A stretch of 64,000 nt of DNA, from NCBI RefSeq assembly GCF_023805255.1, contig NZ_JAMSCK010000002.1, positions 434,001 through 498,000 on the forward strand, written 5' to 3'. Below the pieces are notes generated by a model, which did no database searches, was not told the origin of the DNA, and worked only from the letters and a program-made list of their open reading frames with translations. Made by a program: the position numbers and the translations under genes. Origin of the DNA: Gramella jeungdoensis. GTDB taxonomy: Bacteria > Bacteroidota > Bacteroidia > Flavobacteriales > Flavobacteriaceae. This document shows, one piece after another, positions 8,156 to 17,492 of this stretch; position 1 is the first letter of the stretch; every line of letters starts with the position of its first letter.

Positions 8156-8284
8156 TGGAAAGGCCTTTTTGCTATGAAAAATTCGAAAATTAAATTCCAA
8201 TAAAAATAATAAAACATGTAAAAATTGAAGGCTGAAATTGAATGGAAAAGGGAATAGTTATCAACTTAGTATCAACGAAAATAC

Positions 8285-9262
8285 TTAATCTTCGCAATCC
8301 TGGTCAACAGCGCATCTGTCGGCATGATAAGCCCTGCGTTCTCCCATTGGCCTTTGTTCACCGATGGTGGTGTCATATCTGGTTTGATGTTCCATTTCAG
8401 AATTTACCTCTGCTCCCATTAGAACGATAAAAGCGGTAAGGAATAGCCAGAGCATTAAGATAGCCACCGCTGCAAAGCTTCCGTAAAGGTCGTCGTAACT
8501 CCCAAAATTACTCACATACCACGAAAATAGCATTGAACCCGCAAGCCATAGCAGAGTACCCAGGATAGCTCCCCAGCTCACCCACCTAAACTGGGGACTT
8601 CTCCTGTTGGGAGCGATTTTATAAACTATACTTAGCGAAGTAATTAGGATGAGTCCGAGTATTACCCAGCGAAGCCAGGTAAGGGTTCTTTCAAGCATCT
8701 GTGGAAGACCAAGTTTATCAATTAAAAGAGGGAAAAAGATCACGATTAATAGACTTATAAGTCCAAGTACAAGCCCGCAAAGGGTAAAAAGAAGAGTGAT
8801 GAGATTTTTTTTGAAAATATTACGGGTCTCTATTTCATCGTAGGCAATATTTATTCCCTGGAAAAGAGCATTTGTACCTTTATTGGAACTCCATATACTT
8901 ATAAGAACACTCACTACAAGTCCCCAGCTGATCTCCTTTCTGGACTGCCGAATAACCGGATGCAGAAAGTCACTGATCATTCCAAAGGCTCTTTCAGGCA
9001 GGATGAGATTAAGCCTGGAGATCTGCTCCTCAATTTGTGAAGGATCTATAACCAGAGTATAGATGGAAATAGCAGCTACAATGGTTGGGAAAATGGCCAG
9101 GAAGAAATAGAAAGCAACTCCTGCAGAAACTATCTGAACATGATCGGCCTTCATTTCGTGCCAAACACGTTTAGCGATATCAATCCAGCCCTTAGGAGGG
9201 ATCTGGTGAGGCCATTGCGCCTCTTCACCGCGGTAGAACGATTTATTTCGGTTTTCTTCCAT
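8285..9262 (-). CDS. YihY/BrkB family inner membrane protein
   Basis: This 325-residue integral membrane protein of the YihY/virulence factor BrkB (formerly RNase BN-like) family has about six transmembrane helices. Recognisable family stretches are VSAGVAFYFFLAIFPTIVAAISIY near residue 45, SWGLVVSVLISIWSSNKGTNALFQGINIAYDE, and WVSWGAILGTLLWLAGSMLFSWYVSNFGSYDDLYGSFAAV near residue 235-275. The C-terminal tail is soluble and charged (RPMGERRAYHADRCAVDQDCED). No enzymatic function is established for the family, and RNase activity has been refuted for E. coli YihY. It appears monocistronic, with a 131-base gap to the cnt gene upstream. Confidence 0.93.
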   Translation of the reverse strand: MEENRNKSFYRGEEAQWPHQIPPKGWIDIAKRVWHEMKADHVQIVSAGVAFYFFLAIFPTIVAAISIYTLVIDPSQIEEQISRLNLILPERAFGMISDFLHPVIRQSRKEISWGLVVSVLISIWSSNKGTNALFQGINIAYDEIETRNIFKKNLITLLFTLCGLVLGLISLLIVIFFPLLIDKLGLPQMLERTLTWLRWVILGLILITSLSIVYKIAPNRRSPQFRWVSWGAILGTLLWLAGSMLFSWYVSNFGSYDDLYGSFAAVAILMLWLFLTAFIVLMGAEVNSEMEHQTRYDTTIGEQRPMGERRAYHADRCAVDQDCED

Positions 9263-9393
9263 TTTCTGAAGACAAAAAATTCTTAGTCTTAAGCCATTTT
9301 CAATATTGAAAAAAATGCTCAGGGCAATTTAGAATTTATCTACTGCCTTAAAGAAAATCAAATTAGAAAGTTTTCTAAAAACTTTTGAAAAAC

Positions 9394-11100
9394 CTAGCCT
9401 ATGATCATTCCTGCGATAGTTGCAGAAAGTAAAGATGCGAGAGTTCCCCCAATAAGTGCTTTCATTCCGAATTCTGAAAGTGTCTTTCGCTGCCCGGGAG
9501 CAAGAGATCCAATTCCACCGATCTGGATTCCAATGGAAGCAAAGTTCGCAAAGCCGCAAAGCATATAGGTAGCCATGATCACTGATTTCTCGTAAGTAAG
9601 GCTTAAAGCGTTGGCGGGATTCTTAAGATCTGCAAGCTGAACGTAACCAACAAATTCACTGGCAGCCAGTTTAATTCCCAGCAATTGCCCCATCAGCATC
9701 ATGTCTTCTCTTGCTACACCTATCACCCACATAAGTGGAGCGAATATCAGCCCTAAAATAGATTCCAGGGAGAATTTGGAATAGGGGGTGTGTTCGGCCA
9801 TTAAAGAGTTAAGTGATGTCCAGCCACCTATCCAGCCCAGGATGTAATTGATCATGGCGATAAAAGCGATGAAAACTAGAAGCATTGCCGCAACATTCGC
9901 AGCCAGCTTAAGGCCTTCGGTAGTTCCATTAGCGATGGCGTCTAGAATGTTTGATCCTATCTTTTCAGAAGAAACCTCCACATCGGTATTTACAGATTGC
10001 TGCTGCGGATATAATATTTTTGATACCACGATGGCCCCCGGTGCCGCCATTACTGAAGCAGCCAGCAGGTGTTTCGCAAACTGTAGGCGCATTTCTGGAT
10101 CATCGCCTCCCAGGAAGCCTATGTAAGCCGCAAGCACCCCTCCTGCAACGGTGGCCATTCCGCCTACCATGACAAGAAGTATCTCAGATCTGGTCATTCT
10201 TTCCAGATAGGCCTTGATCATAAGAGGAGCTTCAGTCTGACCAAGGAAGATATTCCCGGCAACACTTAAACTTTCAGGCCCCGAAATTCCTAATAATTTG
10301 GTGAGTATCCAGGCCATTCCTTTTACAACGATCTGTATCAAACCTATATAGAACAATACAGAGGTAAGCGCCGAAAAGAAAATGATGGTTGGTAATACCT
10401 GAAACAGGAAGATAAATCCGAAACTGTCTACATCCATCATTCCACCAAGAAGAAACTCACTTCCTGCTGCTGTGAAATCAAGAATAAGAACAAAGATATT
10501 TCCAACGAATTCAAAAACCTTTTGAACGATTGTGATTTTGAGTACCCCGATTGCCAGCAATAACTGGGCGGCTAGGCCCAATCCAACGGTCTTCCAGTTA
10601 ACTGCCTTACGGTTGCTACTGAAAATAAAGGCTATTACGATAAGAAGTATCATCCCTATGACACCTCTAAAAATGCTGGAAGAAGTTATTCCCTGGCTCG
10701 GGACCATGGTTTTAGCAGTCTTTGCAGGGATAACTTCGTCTGCCGACTGGTCTTTCACCTTTAGATCGAATACCAACTTATTGGAGGCGATGGTCATGGT
10801 AGAGTCGCTAAGACCGGTTACTCGAAGGTTTTGTATAGTATCTTTAGGGGTATTGTAAAATAAAACCAGAAGTTTATTCTGGTAAAGATAATCTCCTGAA
10901 GCAAGGGTGTCCTGGCCGGAATCACTTAAAAAATGAAATCTTCCTTCTTTGAAATTAATTTCTCCAGCATTGCCAAATATAGCCTGTTGACTAAGGCTGT
11001 CTGCCTGAGGTTCAAGTTGCCAGTTTTTTGAAATACTTTGAGAGAATGCTGATGTAATAGAAAATAGGATCAGCAATAGGCAACACCAGAATTTGTTCAT
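9394..11100 (-). CDS. CNT family nucleoside transporter with extra periplasmic domain
   Basis: The 568-residue protein is a concentrative nucleoside transporter (NupC/CNT family), a Na+ or H+ symporter of nucleosides. The transport part begins near residue 140 and includes GVLKITIVQKVFEFVGNIF, GISGPESLSVAGNIFLGQTEAPLMIKAYLERMT, MVGGMATVAGGVLAAYIGFLGG and LCGFANFASIGIQIGGIGSLAPGQ, all core CNT signatures. Unlike NupC (about 400 residues) it has a signal peptide (ending TSAFSQ) and about 115 extra N-terminal residues that look like a periplasmic beta-rich domain before the first membrane helix. This layout is common in Bacteroidetes. It is 12 bases downstream of the bifunctional nuclease gene. 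Confidence 0.93.
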   Translation of the reverse strand: MNKFWCCLLLILFSITSAFSQSISKNWQLEPQADSLSQQAIFGNAGEINFKEGRFHFLSDSGQDTLASGDYLYQNKLLVLFYNTPKDTIQNLRVTGLSDSTMTIASNKLVFDLKVKDQSADEVIPAKTAKTMVPSQGITSSSIFRGVIGMILLIVIAFIFSSNRKAVNWKTVGLGLAAQLLLAIGVLKITIVQKVFEFVGNIFVLILDFTAAGSEFLLGGMMDVDSFGFIFLFQVLPTIIFFSALTSVLFYIGLIQIVVKGMAWILTKLLGISGPESLSVAGNIFLGQTEAPLMIKAYLERMTRSEILLVMVGGMATVAGGVLAAYIGFLGGDDPEMRLQFAKHLLAASVMAAPGAIVVSKILYPQQQSVNTDVEVSSEKIGSNILDAIANGTTEGLKLAANVAAMLLVFIAFIAMINYILGWIGGWTSLNSLMAEHTPYSKFSLESILGLIFAPLMWVIGVAREDMMLMGQLLGIKLAASEFVGYVQLADLKNPANALSLTYEKSVIMATYMLCGFANFASIGIQIGGIGSLAPGQRKTLSEFGMKALIGGTLASLLSATIAGMIIG

Positions 11101-11112
11101 TTTCGGGGGGAA

Positions 11113-11739
11113 TTATTTTCTTTTAGAAATCTCGTCCCTGATTCGGGCCGCTTTTTCATAATCTTCCTGACTTACAGCTTGCGAAAGTAATTCTTTTAAT
11201 TCTTCCAGCGACATTTTTTTATAATCGGTGGTGTCTTCAGACTTCATTTCGATCTCTTCTTTTAGAAGCTCTTCCTCTATGATGTCCTCTTCTTCTTTTT
11301 CCTCTTTTTCGCGTTGTTTTTCTTCGGCCTTCAGATAGATACCGGCCTTGTCAAGAATATTTTTATAGGTGAATATTGGCGCATTGAATCTTAGAGCCAG
11401 TGCAATGGCATCACTGGTTCGGGCATCGATGATCTCTTCAATTCCATCTCTTTCGCAAATAAGGCTGGAATAAAAAACACCGTCTACCAGTTTATGTATA
11501 ATAACTTGTTTTACCACAATCTCAAACCTGTCTGAAAAGTTCTTGAACAGGTCATGAGTAAGTGGCCTTGGCGGTTTTATCTCTTTCTCCAGGGCAATGG
11601 CAATAGATTGTGCTTCAAAAGCCCCGATCACAATTGGCAGCTTTCTTTCGCCTCCTACTTCGTTGAGGATTAAGGCGTAAGCACCGTTTTGTGTTTGACT
11701 ATAAGAAATTCCTTTAATATTCAGTCGCACTAAACTCAT
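11113..11739 (-). CDS. Bifunctional nuclease (BFN/DUF151) with UvrB/C motif
   Basis: This is a 208-residue protein with an N-terminal bifunctional-nuclease (DUF151) domain (about residues 1-135). Signatures include YALILNEVGGERKLPIVIGAFEAQSIAIALEK, RPLTHDLFKNF, FYSSLICERDG and ARTSDAIALALRFNAPIF. It is followed by a Glu/Lys-rich linker and a C-terminal UVR motif (SQEDYEKAARIRDEISKRK). The domain has been linked to DNase/RNase activity in plants and is widespread in bacteria; its bacterial substrate is unclear. A strong terminator separates it from etfA upstream, and it likely leads a two-gene unit with the nucleoside transporter. Confidence 0.9.
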   Translation of the reverse strand: MSLVRLNIKGISYSQTQNGAYALILNEVGGERKLPIVIGAFEAQSIAIALEKEIKPPRPLTHDLFKNFSDRFEIVVKQVIIHKLVDGVFYSSLICERDGIEEIIDARTSDAIALALRFNAPIFTYKNILDKAGIYLKAEEKQREKEEKEEEDIIEEELLKEEIEMKSEDTTDYKKMSLEELKELLSQAVSQEDYEKAARIRDEISKRK

Positions 11740-11752
11740 ACTACAATAAGTT

Positions 11753-11801
11753 AAAAAGGCTGTCTAAATAAGGACAATTCGCCAGATTTAGACAGCCCTT
11801 T
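11753..11801 (-). terminator. Intrinsic terminator after etfA
   Basis: On the minus strand the 12-base arm GGCTGTCTAAAT (11797-11786) pairs perfectly with ATTTAGACAGCC (11769-11758), and a run of T residues follows. It lies just after the etfA stop codon and before the nuclease gene, so it should end the etfB-etfA transcript. Confidence 0.85.
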
Positions 11802-11823
11802 TATGGGGCACAATTTATGAAAA

Positions 11824-12792
11824 TTATGCGTTTTTCTCTTTAAATTCCCTCAATTTTTCATTCAGTTTAGGCACAACCTCAAAGGCATCTCCAACCACCC
11901 CGTAGTCTGCCGCCTTAAAAAACGGGGCTTCCGGGTCGTTGTTGATCACAACTTTTGTTTTTGCCGCATTGATACCCGCCAGGTGCTGAATAGCTCCTGA
12001 AATACCAACAGCGATATAAAGATTGGAGGCAACTGGTTTTCCGGTCTGGCCAACGTGTTCGCTGTGAGGTCTCCAGCCCATGTCGCTAACCGGCTTGGAG
12101 CATGCGGTGGCAGCACCAAGAATTTCGGCCATTTCTTCGATCATTCCCCAGTTTTCAGGTCCCTTTAATCCTCGACCTCCTGAAACCACTACTTCGGCAT
12201 CTGCAATGGTCACCTTATTGGTGGCCTTGTCCACAGATTCAACATTAACTGAAAAGTCTTCATCAGACAGCTGAGGGCTGAAGTCTTCCGCTGCCGCATC
12301 TCCCTGAGTTTCCTTAAGTCCGAAAGCATTCTTCGCCAATCCTAAGATCTTAACATCGGTATTGATCTTGGTGAAGTTAAAGGCCTTATTGGTAAACGCG
12401 TTTCTTTTTACAGTAAAGGGATCGGCGCTTTCTGGTAAGGCTACTACATTGGAAGCATAACCTGCTTCAAGCTGAACGGCTAAAAGAGGAGCAAGGTATT
12501 TACTGTCTGCGCTCTGGCTTAGAACAACTACTTTGCTACCTTCTTTCTCTGCTGCCTGTTTAATAGCATCGGCATATGCTTCAGCATTGAAGTTTGAAAG
12601 TTTATCATTGCTCACTTTAAGCACTTTATCCACTCCGTAAGTTCCCAGTTCAGAGATGTCTTCAGCATTGAAAGTGATCGCGGTCACACTGGTTCCCAGC
12701 ATTTCTGCAACTCCTTTCGCATATGAAGCCACTTCATACGAAGCTTTTTTAAATTTTCCTTCTTCTGATTCTATATATACTAAAACTGACAT
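11824..12792 (-). CDS. etfA: Electron transfer flavoprotein subunit alpha
   Basis: This 322-residue protein is the alpha subunit of electron transfer flavoprotein, which binds FAD and passes electrons from acyl-CoA dehydrogenases to the ETF-quinone oxidoreductase. The C-terminal FAD domain has VVSGGRGLKGPENWGMIEE, ACSKPVSDMGWRPHSEHVGQTG and LYIAVGISGAIQHLAGI, followed by TKVVINNDPEAPFFKAADYGVVGD, all hallmark sequences. It follows etfB by 50 bases in the same operon. An acyl-CoA dehydrogenase that could donate electrons to it is encoded at 29392-30756. Confidence 0.97.
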   Translation of the reverse strand: MSVLVYIESEEGKFKKASYEVASYAKGVAEMLGTSVTAITFNAEDISELGTYGVDKVLKVSNDKLSNFNAEAYADAIKQAAEKEGSKVVVLSQSADSKYLAPLLAVQLEAGYASNVVALPESADPFTVKRNAFTNKAFNFTKINTDVKILGLAKNAFGLKETQGDAAAEDFSPQLSDEDFSVNVESVDKATNKVTIADAEVVVSGGRGLKGPENWGMIEEMAEILGAATACSKPVSDMGWRPHSEHVGQTGKPVASNLYIAVGISGAIQHLAGINAAKTKVVINNDPEAPFFKAADYGVVGDAFEVVPKLNEKLREFKEKNA

Positions 12793-12842
12793 TTTTCTTC
12801 TGATTTTAGGTTTGAAATTTAATGAGCCTTGTTCTTAATTAC

Positions 12843-13589
12843 TTAAATAACCTTAGCCTCGTTATGAAGCAGGTCTATGAGTTCATCAAGATTTTCTGGA
12901 TCCACTAACTTAACCTCTCCTTTTGGAGCAGGTTTTTCAAATTTCACCGCTTCAGTTTTGGGAGTGGTCTCAGATGGCTCAACCACGTTCAACGGCTTTT
13001 TACGGGCCTGCATGATCCCTCTCATATTTGGTATGCGAAGATCGCTTTCTTCTACCAGTCCTTTCTGTCCGCCAATTACAAGAGGAAGTGAGGAAGTTAA
13101 GGTTTCCTTTCCGCCATCTATCTCACGAATGGCTGTTGCCTTGTCTCCTTCAACTTCAAGGCTTATACAGTTGTTTACAAAATTAGCATCTATAAGCCCT
13201 GCAAGCATCCCAGGAACCATTCCTCCGTTATAATCAATAGACTCTCTGCCGGCGATTACAAGATCGTAGCTTCCTTCTTTAACTATTTTCGCAAGTTCCT
13301 TTGAAACCTGGAAACCATCTGTTGGTTGAGCGTTCACTCGAATAGCACTGTCGGCACCTATGGCCAGAGCTTTTCTAAGGGTAGGCTCGGTTTCAGCACC
13401 ACCAACATTTACAACATCTACGCTTGCGCCTTGTTTTTCCTTGAACCACATTGCTCTGGTAAGACCAAATTCATCGTTTGGGTTAATTACAAATTGAACT
13501 CCGTTAGTATCAAATTTGCTATCCCCGTCGGTGAAATTGATTTTTGATGTAGTGTCAGGCACATGACTAATACATACTAAGATTTTCAT
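12843..13589 (-). CDS. etfB: Electron transfer flavoprotein subunit beta
   Basis: This 248-residue protein is the beta subunit of electron transfer flavoprotein, which binds AMP and docks the dehydrogenase partner. It starts MKILVCISHVPDTTSKI, and VQFVINPNDEFGLTRAM, DLVIAGRESIDYNGGMVPGMLAGL and SLPLVIGGQKGLVEESDLRIPNMRGIMQARKKP are diagnostic. The start at 13589 is chosen from family alignment; the frame extends 20 codons further upstream without similarity. It leads an etfB-etfA operon transcribed away from pdhB. Confidence 0.97.
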   Translation of the reverse strand: MKILVCISHVPDTTSKINFTDGDSKFDTNGVQFVINPNDEFGLTRAMWFKEKQGASVDVVNVGGAETEPTLRKALAIGADSAIRVNAQPTDGFQVSKELAKIVKEGSYDLVIAGRESIDYNGGMVPGMLAGLIDANFVNNCISLEVEGDKATAIREIDGGKETLTSSLPLVIGGQKGLVEESDLRIPNMRGIMQARKKPLNVVEPSETTPKTEAVKFEKPAPKGEVKLVDPENLDELIDLLHNEAKVI

Positions 13590-13894
13590 ATATAAAGTTC
13601 TTTTTTTAATAAAACGATTTCGCTGACGAAGGTAAGTAATTTTAGTCAAAAAAAGCTATGCATGCATAATAAATTTTACATTGTTCCCCAATTGAGTTTT
13701 AATATGATTCTTAGCGGATTATCTCTTTAATTTATTATTAATAGTGCGAACATTTGAATGTATAATTTATCCTGATACGTCGCGGGCCCCCTTAGTTCTT
13801 TGGCAGTTGGGAAAATTTTAATCGGCAAATATGGTTTTTACCTTATTGAATTACTATTTTTGCCTTGCAGGAATAAAAAATAACATAATACATA
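13590..13894. other. Divergent intergenic region etfB / pdhB
   Basis: This 305-base non-coding region separates the divergent etfB and pdhB genes. It is AT-rich apart from a short GC island (CGTCGCGGGCCCCC, about 13776-13790). The only element I can support is a possible pdhB promoter at its right end. No open frame with coding character, tRNA or repeat was seen. Confidence 0.5.
13835..13862 (+). promoter_or_regulatory. Candidate pdhB promoter
   Basis: TATTTTTG at 13855-13862 matches the Bacteroidetes -7 element TAnnTTTG. A T-rich stretch 17 bases upstream stands in for the -33 TTG element, which is imperfect. The pdhB ATG follows 32 bases later. Confidence 0.45.
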
Positions 13895-14872
13895 ATGAGG
13901 ACAATTCAATTTAGAGAGGCTGTTGCCGAAGCTATGAGCGAAGAAATGCGTCGTGACGAAAGCATCTATTTAATGGGAGAAGAGGTAGCCGAGTATAACG
14001 GTGCATATAAGGCTTCTAAAGGGATGTTAGACGAATTCGGTCCGGAACGCGTTATAGATACTCCAATCGCTGAACTTGGTTTTGCAGGTATAGGTGTTGG
14101 GTCAGCTATGAATGGTAACAGGCCAATCATTGAATTCATGACCTTCAATTTCTCTCTGGTTGGAATTGACCAGATAATTAACAATGCTGCTAAAATGAGG
14201 CAGATGAGCGGAGGGCAGTTTAATATTCCTATTGTATTTCGTGGACCTACAGCTTCCGCGGGTCAGTTAGGAGCAACTCACTCTCAGGCCTTTGAAAGCT
14301 GGTTTGCGAATACCCCTGGATTAAAAGTGATAGTGCCTTCAAATCCTTATGATGCAAAAGGCCTGCTTAAAGCAGCGATCCGTGATGACGATCCGGTGAT
14401 CTTTATGGAAAGTGAGCAAATGTATGGGGATAAAGGTGAGGTTCCTGAAGATGAATACGTGATCGAAATTGGAAAAGCCGATATAAAAAGAGAAGGGGAT
14501 GATGTAACCATCGTATCTTTTGGAAAGATCATTAAGGAAGCATACAAGGCTGCAGATCAACTTGCGGAAGAAGATATCTCCTGTGAGATCATAGACCTTA
14601 GAACCATTCGTCCGATGGATCATGATACCATCCTGGAATCTGTGAAAAAGACGAATCGTCTGGTAATTCTGGAAGAAGCATGGCCATTCGGAAATGTAGC
14701 TACTGAAATCACCTATCAGGTTCAGTCAAAAGCATTCGATTACCTGGACGCTCCAATTGTAAAACTTAATACGGCCGATACCCCGGCGCCATATTCTCCG
14801 GTTCTTCTGAAGGAATGGTTGCCAAACAGCGATGATGTTGTTAAAGCTGTTAAAAAGGTAATGTACAAGTAA
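13895..14872 (+). CDS. pdhB: Pyruvate dehydrogenase E1 component subunit beta
   Basis: This 325-residue E1-beta subunit of a thiamin-diphosphate dependent 2-oxoacid dehydrogenase is most like pyruvate dehydrogenase. It contains the transketolase pyrimidine-binding domain (MRTIQFREAVAEAMSEEM, LMGEEVAEYNGAYKASKGM, DTPIAELGFAGIGVGSAM, VFRGPTASAGQLGATHSQAFESWF) and the C-terminal domain (CEIIDLRTIRPMDHDTILESVKKTNRLVILEEAW). The alpha subunit and E2 are not adjacent; in Flavobacteriia pdhA and pdhC usually lie elsewhere, so the isolated position is not unusual. A strong terminator follows, indicating a single-gene transcript. Confidence 0.95.
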   Translation: MRTIQFREAVAEAMSEEMRRDESIYLMGEEVAEYNGAYKASKGMLDEFGPERVIDTPIAELGFAGIGVGSAMNGNRPIIEFMTFNFSLVGIDQIINNAAKMRQMSGGQFNIPIVFRGPTASAGQLGATHSQAFESWFANTPGLKVIVPSNPYDAKGLLKAAIRDDDPVIFMESEQMYGDKGEVPEDEYVIEIGKADIKREGDDVTIVSFGKIIKEAYKAADQLAEEDISCEIIDLRTIRPMDHDTILESVKKTNRLVILEEAWPFGNVATEITYQVQSKAFDYLDAPIVKLNTADTPAPYSPVLLKEWLPNSDDVVKAVKKVMYK

Positions 14873-14892
14873 GACTATTCAACTTATATTTG

Positions 14893-14923
14893 AAACTTCA
14901 TCTTTATGGTGAAGTTTTTTTTT
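14893..14923 (+). terminator. Intrinsic terminator after pdhB
   Basis: The arm AAACTTCATC (14893-14902) pairs with GGTGAAGTTT (14908-14917) around a five-base loop, and T residues run to 14923. It lies 20 bases after the pdhB stop and before the DUF5686 gene. Confidence 0.85.
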
Positions 14924-14931
14924 ATCCATAT

Positions 14932-17424
14932 ATGAACAGGCGTTTCTCTTTATTTCTTCTTTTAAGCTTTTGCTTGAACCTTGTTCATGCCCAAACCAAG
15001 GTTGGTGGACGGGTTATTGATAATAGCGGCAAAACGGTTCCTTTCGCCAATGTGATCTTTGAAAACTCTTCTTCAGGAACCACTACCAATGAAATAGGCG
15101 AGTTCTATTTGCAGTCAGATAATGACTATGAAGCCATAGTGGTTTCATTTCTGGGATACAAGACACAGAGGGTTCCCCTGGAATCTTCAGTAAATCTTGA
15201 TCTGGAAATTATCCTTGAGGAGGAGGCCTCAAGTCTTGATGAAGTTTTTGTCTACCGCGGCAAGACCTCCAAAAAGAATAACCCCGCAATTGATATTCTG
15301 AAAAAAGTATGGGCAAACAGGAGAAAGAATGGAGTGAAGGCCTTTAAGCAATATTCATATAAGGAATATGAAAAACTTGAATTCGATCTTAATACCATAG
15401 ACAGCGCGGTTATTAATAACCGGATCTTCAACGGGATGGAATTTATCTTTAATTATGCCGATACCAATAATGTTACGGGGAAGACCTATTTACCGGTGTT
15501 CATTAATGAATCGGTCTCGAGGATCTATGGTGATAATGAATTAGGAAGAAATAAAGAAGTTCTCATAGGAAACAAGAATTCTGGTTTTAGTCAGAATCGC
15601 AATCTGATTGATGCGGTAAAGGATATCTATGATGACTACGATATTTATAAAACCTATATCAAATTCTTCGATAAAAGTTTTGTAAACCCAATTTCGACCA
15701 CGGGAATCGATACTTATAATTATATACTTTCAGACAGTGCTTATGTAGATAATAAATGGTGCTATAATATTATCTATTATCCCCGCCGTGAGAATGAACT
15801 AACTTTTAGAGGAAATTTCTGGGTGAACGATACTACCTGGGCCGTAAAACATATCAATCTGGAGTCATCACGTGATGCCAATATCAACTGGGTAAAACAA
15901 GTGTATATAGAACAGGATTATGAAGTGCTGAATGATTCGATTTTCCTTATCACCCGTGATTTCTTTATGGCCGATTTTGGGCTTACTAAAAAGAAAGGTT
16001 CCAGGGGAGTCTATGCCAAAAGAACGATGCTTTTTGATGAATACGAATTCAATAAAGAAAAGCCGGAATCATTTTACCAGCAACAGGTATATGATCCCCG
16101 CCCCCAGGTTTATGATAGAAGCGAGGAATTCTGGGAGGCTAATCGGCTTGAAGAACTCAATAAGGATGAGCAGGGTATCTATGTAATGCTGGATAGTTTA
16201 ACCAAAACTAGGGCTTTCAAAAGAATCTATGATATCGCGACCATTGCAGAATCTGGTTATGTGGAATTTGATGGATGGGATTACGGTCCTGTATATTCCA
16301 CCTTCGGATTCAATGATGTGGAAGGCATGCGGGTGAGATTTGGCGGAAGGACATATTTTGGACAAAACGATCCATGGAGGATCGAGGGCTACGGAGCTTA
16401 CGGATTTAAGGATGATAAATTCAAATATGGTATTTCAGGGAAGGTATTGATAGATCCTAAGTCCAGGCTTATAATTTCGGGAGGAAACCGGAGGGATGTG
16501 GAACAACTTGGGACCAGTCTTACAAATTCCACCGATGTGCTTGGTCGCAGTCTTGCTTCTTCATCGCTCATTAATGTTGGTGATAATGATAAATTGAGCT
16601 CTATCAACCTCAGTACATTCTCCATTTCTATGGAGCCGGTTAAAAACCTTACTTTCAGGGTTGGTGCAAATTACAGGGAGATAAGTCCCGCTTCTCCGGG
16701 CTTTAGTCTGGATTATTATGTAGATGAAGAGAGAACGGTTACCGACACTGAGATCAATCAAACGGAGCTTTCCACCATTCTCACTTTTACCCCGGGCAGA
16801 AAGGTTTCAGGCTATGGAGTGGAGCCTAATGTGGTTAACGAGGAAGACTTTCCTACCTTTTTTCTGAATTACAGTTTAGGCGTAAAAGATGTTTTTAATA
16901 GTGATTTCAATTATAAGAAATTACAGTTCTTTTATAATCAGCCTTTGCTAATTGGGGGGTTAGGGAGATCCAATCTGAGCATTGAATCGGGCAAGACCTT
17001 CGACCCGGTACCCCTGGGATTATTGAGTGTAGTACCTGGAAACCAGACCTATTTTGGTATTTACAATACATTTCCCACGCTGGATTATTATGAATTTGTG
17101 ACCGATTCGTATGTTTCGGCACATTTTCACCATAATTTTAATGGCAGGTTCTTTTCCCGAATTCCGTTGCTCAGAGAACTCAATTTAAGGGAGCTGGTAG
17201 GGATTAGTGCAGTATGGGGGGATATATCGGAAGAAAGCAAAAAGCTGGATGCCTCAGGAATTCAGCTGCGAGCTCCCGATTCCGATCCCTATTATGAATA
17301 TTATTTTGGTATAGGAAATATTCTTAAAATTTTACAGATCGAGGCTCACTTCAGGGGGAATTATTTTCAGAATCCCGATGCAAGGTCCTTCGCCATTATC
17401 GCCGATTTCGGATTTCACTTTTAG
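14932..17424 (+). CDS. DUF5686 outer-membrane protein with carboxypeptidase-like domain
   Basis: This large secreted protein (830 residues from the ATG at 14932) has a signal peptide (MNRRFSLFLLLSFCLNLVHAQ). An N-terminal carboxypeptidase-regulatory-like / CarbopepD_reg_2 beta-sandwich follows at about residues 22-110 (KVGGRVIDNSGKTVPFANVIFE, GEFYL, IVVSFLGYKTQRV). The rest matches the DUF5686 family, with a C-terminal half rich in alternating beta strands that suggests an outer-membrane barrel ending in IIADFGFHF. The function is unknown; such proteins are typical of Bacteroidetes and are thought to sit at the cell surface. I chose the start that gives a clean signal peptide; an in-frame codon at 14890 lies within the pdhB terminator. 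Confidence 0.88.
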   Translation: MNRRFSLFLLLSFCLNLVHAQTKVGGRVIDNSGKTVPFANVIFENSSSGTTTNEIGEFYLQSDNDYEAIVVSFLGYKTQRVPLESSVNLDLEIILEEEASSLDEVFVYRGKTSKKNNPAIDILKKVWANRRKNGVKAFKQYSYKEYEKLEFDLNTIDSAVINNRIFNGMEFIFNYADTNNVTGKTYLPVFINESVSRIYGDNELGRNKEVLIGNKNSGFSQNRNLIDAVKDIYDDYDIYKTYIKFFDKSFVNPISTTGIDTYNYILSDSAYVDNKWCYNIIYYPRRENELTFRGNFWVNDTTWAVKHINLESSRDANINWVKQVYIEQDYEVLNDSIFLITRDFFMADFGLTKKKGSRGVYAKRTMLFDEYEFNKEKPESFYQQQVYDPRPQVYDRSEEFWEANRLEELNKDEQGIYVMLDSLTKTRAFKRIYDIATIAESGYVEFDGWDYGPVYSTFGFNDVEGMRVRFGGRTYFGQNDPWRIEGYGAYGFKDDKFKYGISGKVLIDPKSRLIISGGNRRDVEQLGTSLTNSTDVLGRSLASSSLINVGDNDKLSSINLSTFSISMEPVKNLTFRVGANYREISPASPGFSLDYYVDEERTVTDTEINQTELSTILTFTPGRKVSGYGVEPNVVNEEDFPTFFLNYSLGVKDVFNSDFNYKKLQFFYNQPLLIGGLGRSNLSIESGKTFDPVPLGLLSVVPGNQTYFGIYNTFPTLDYYEFVTDSYVSAHFHHNFNGRFFSRIPLLRELNLRELVGISAVWGDISEESKKLDASGIQLRAPDSDPYYEYYFGIGNILKILQIEAHFRGNYFQNPDARSFAIIADFGFHF

Positions 17425-17459
17425 TTAAGGAATTTAAAGGTTGAAATTCACTATCTTTG
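17420..17459 (+). promoter_or_regulatory. Candidate ppa promoter
   Basis: TATCTTTG at 17452-17459 is a perfect TAnnTTTG -7 element, 33 bases before the ppa ATG. The upstream region has only a weak TTT-type -33 element near 17420-17423. Confidence 0.5.
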
Positions 17460-17492
17460 CAGCCCTAAAATTAATGTTGTAAATAAAGAAAA

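Noticed and set aside
8242-8430. Plus-strand short ORF downstream of BrkB-like gene
   Set aside because: It overlaps the 3' end of the BrkB-like gene on the other strand and shows no domain.
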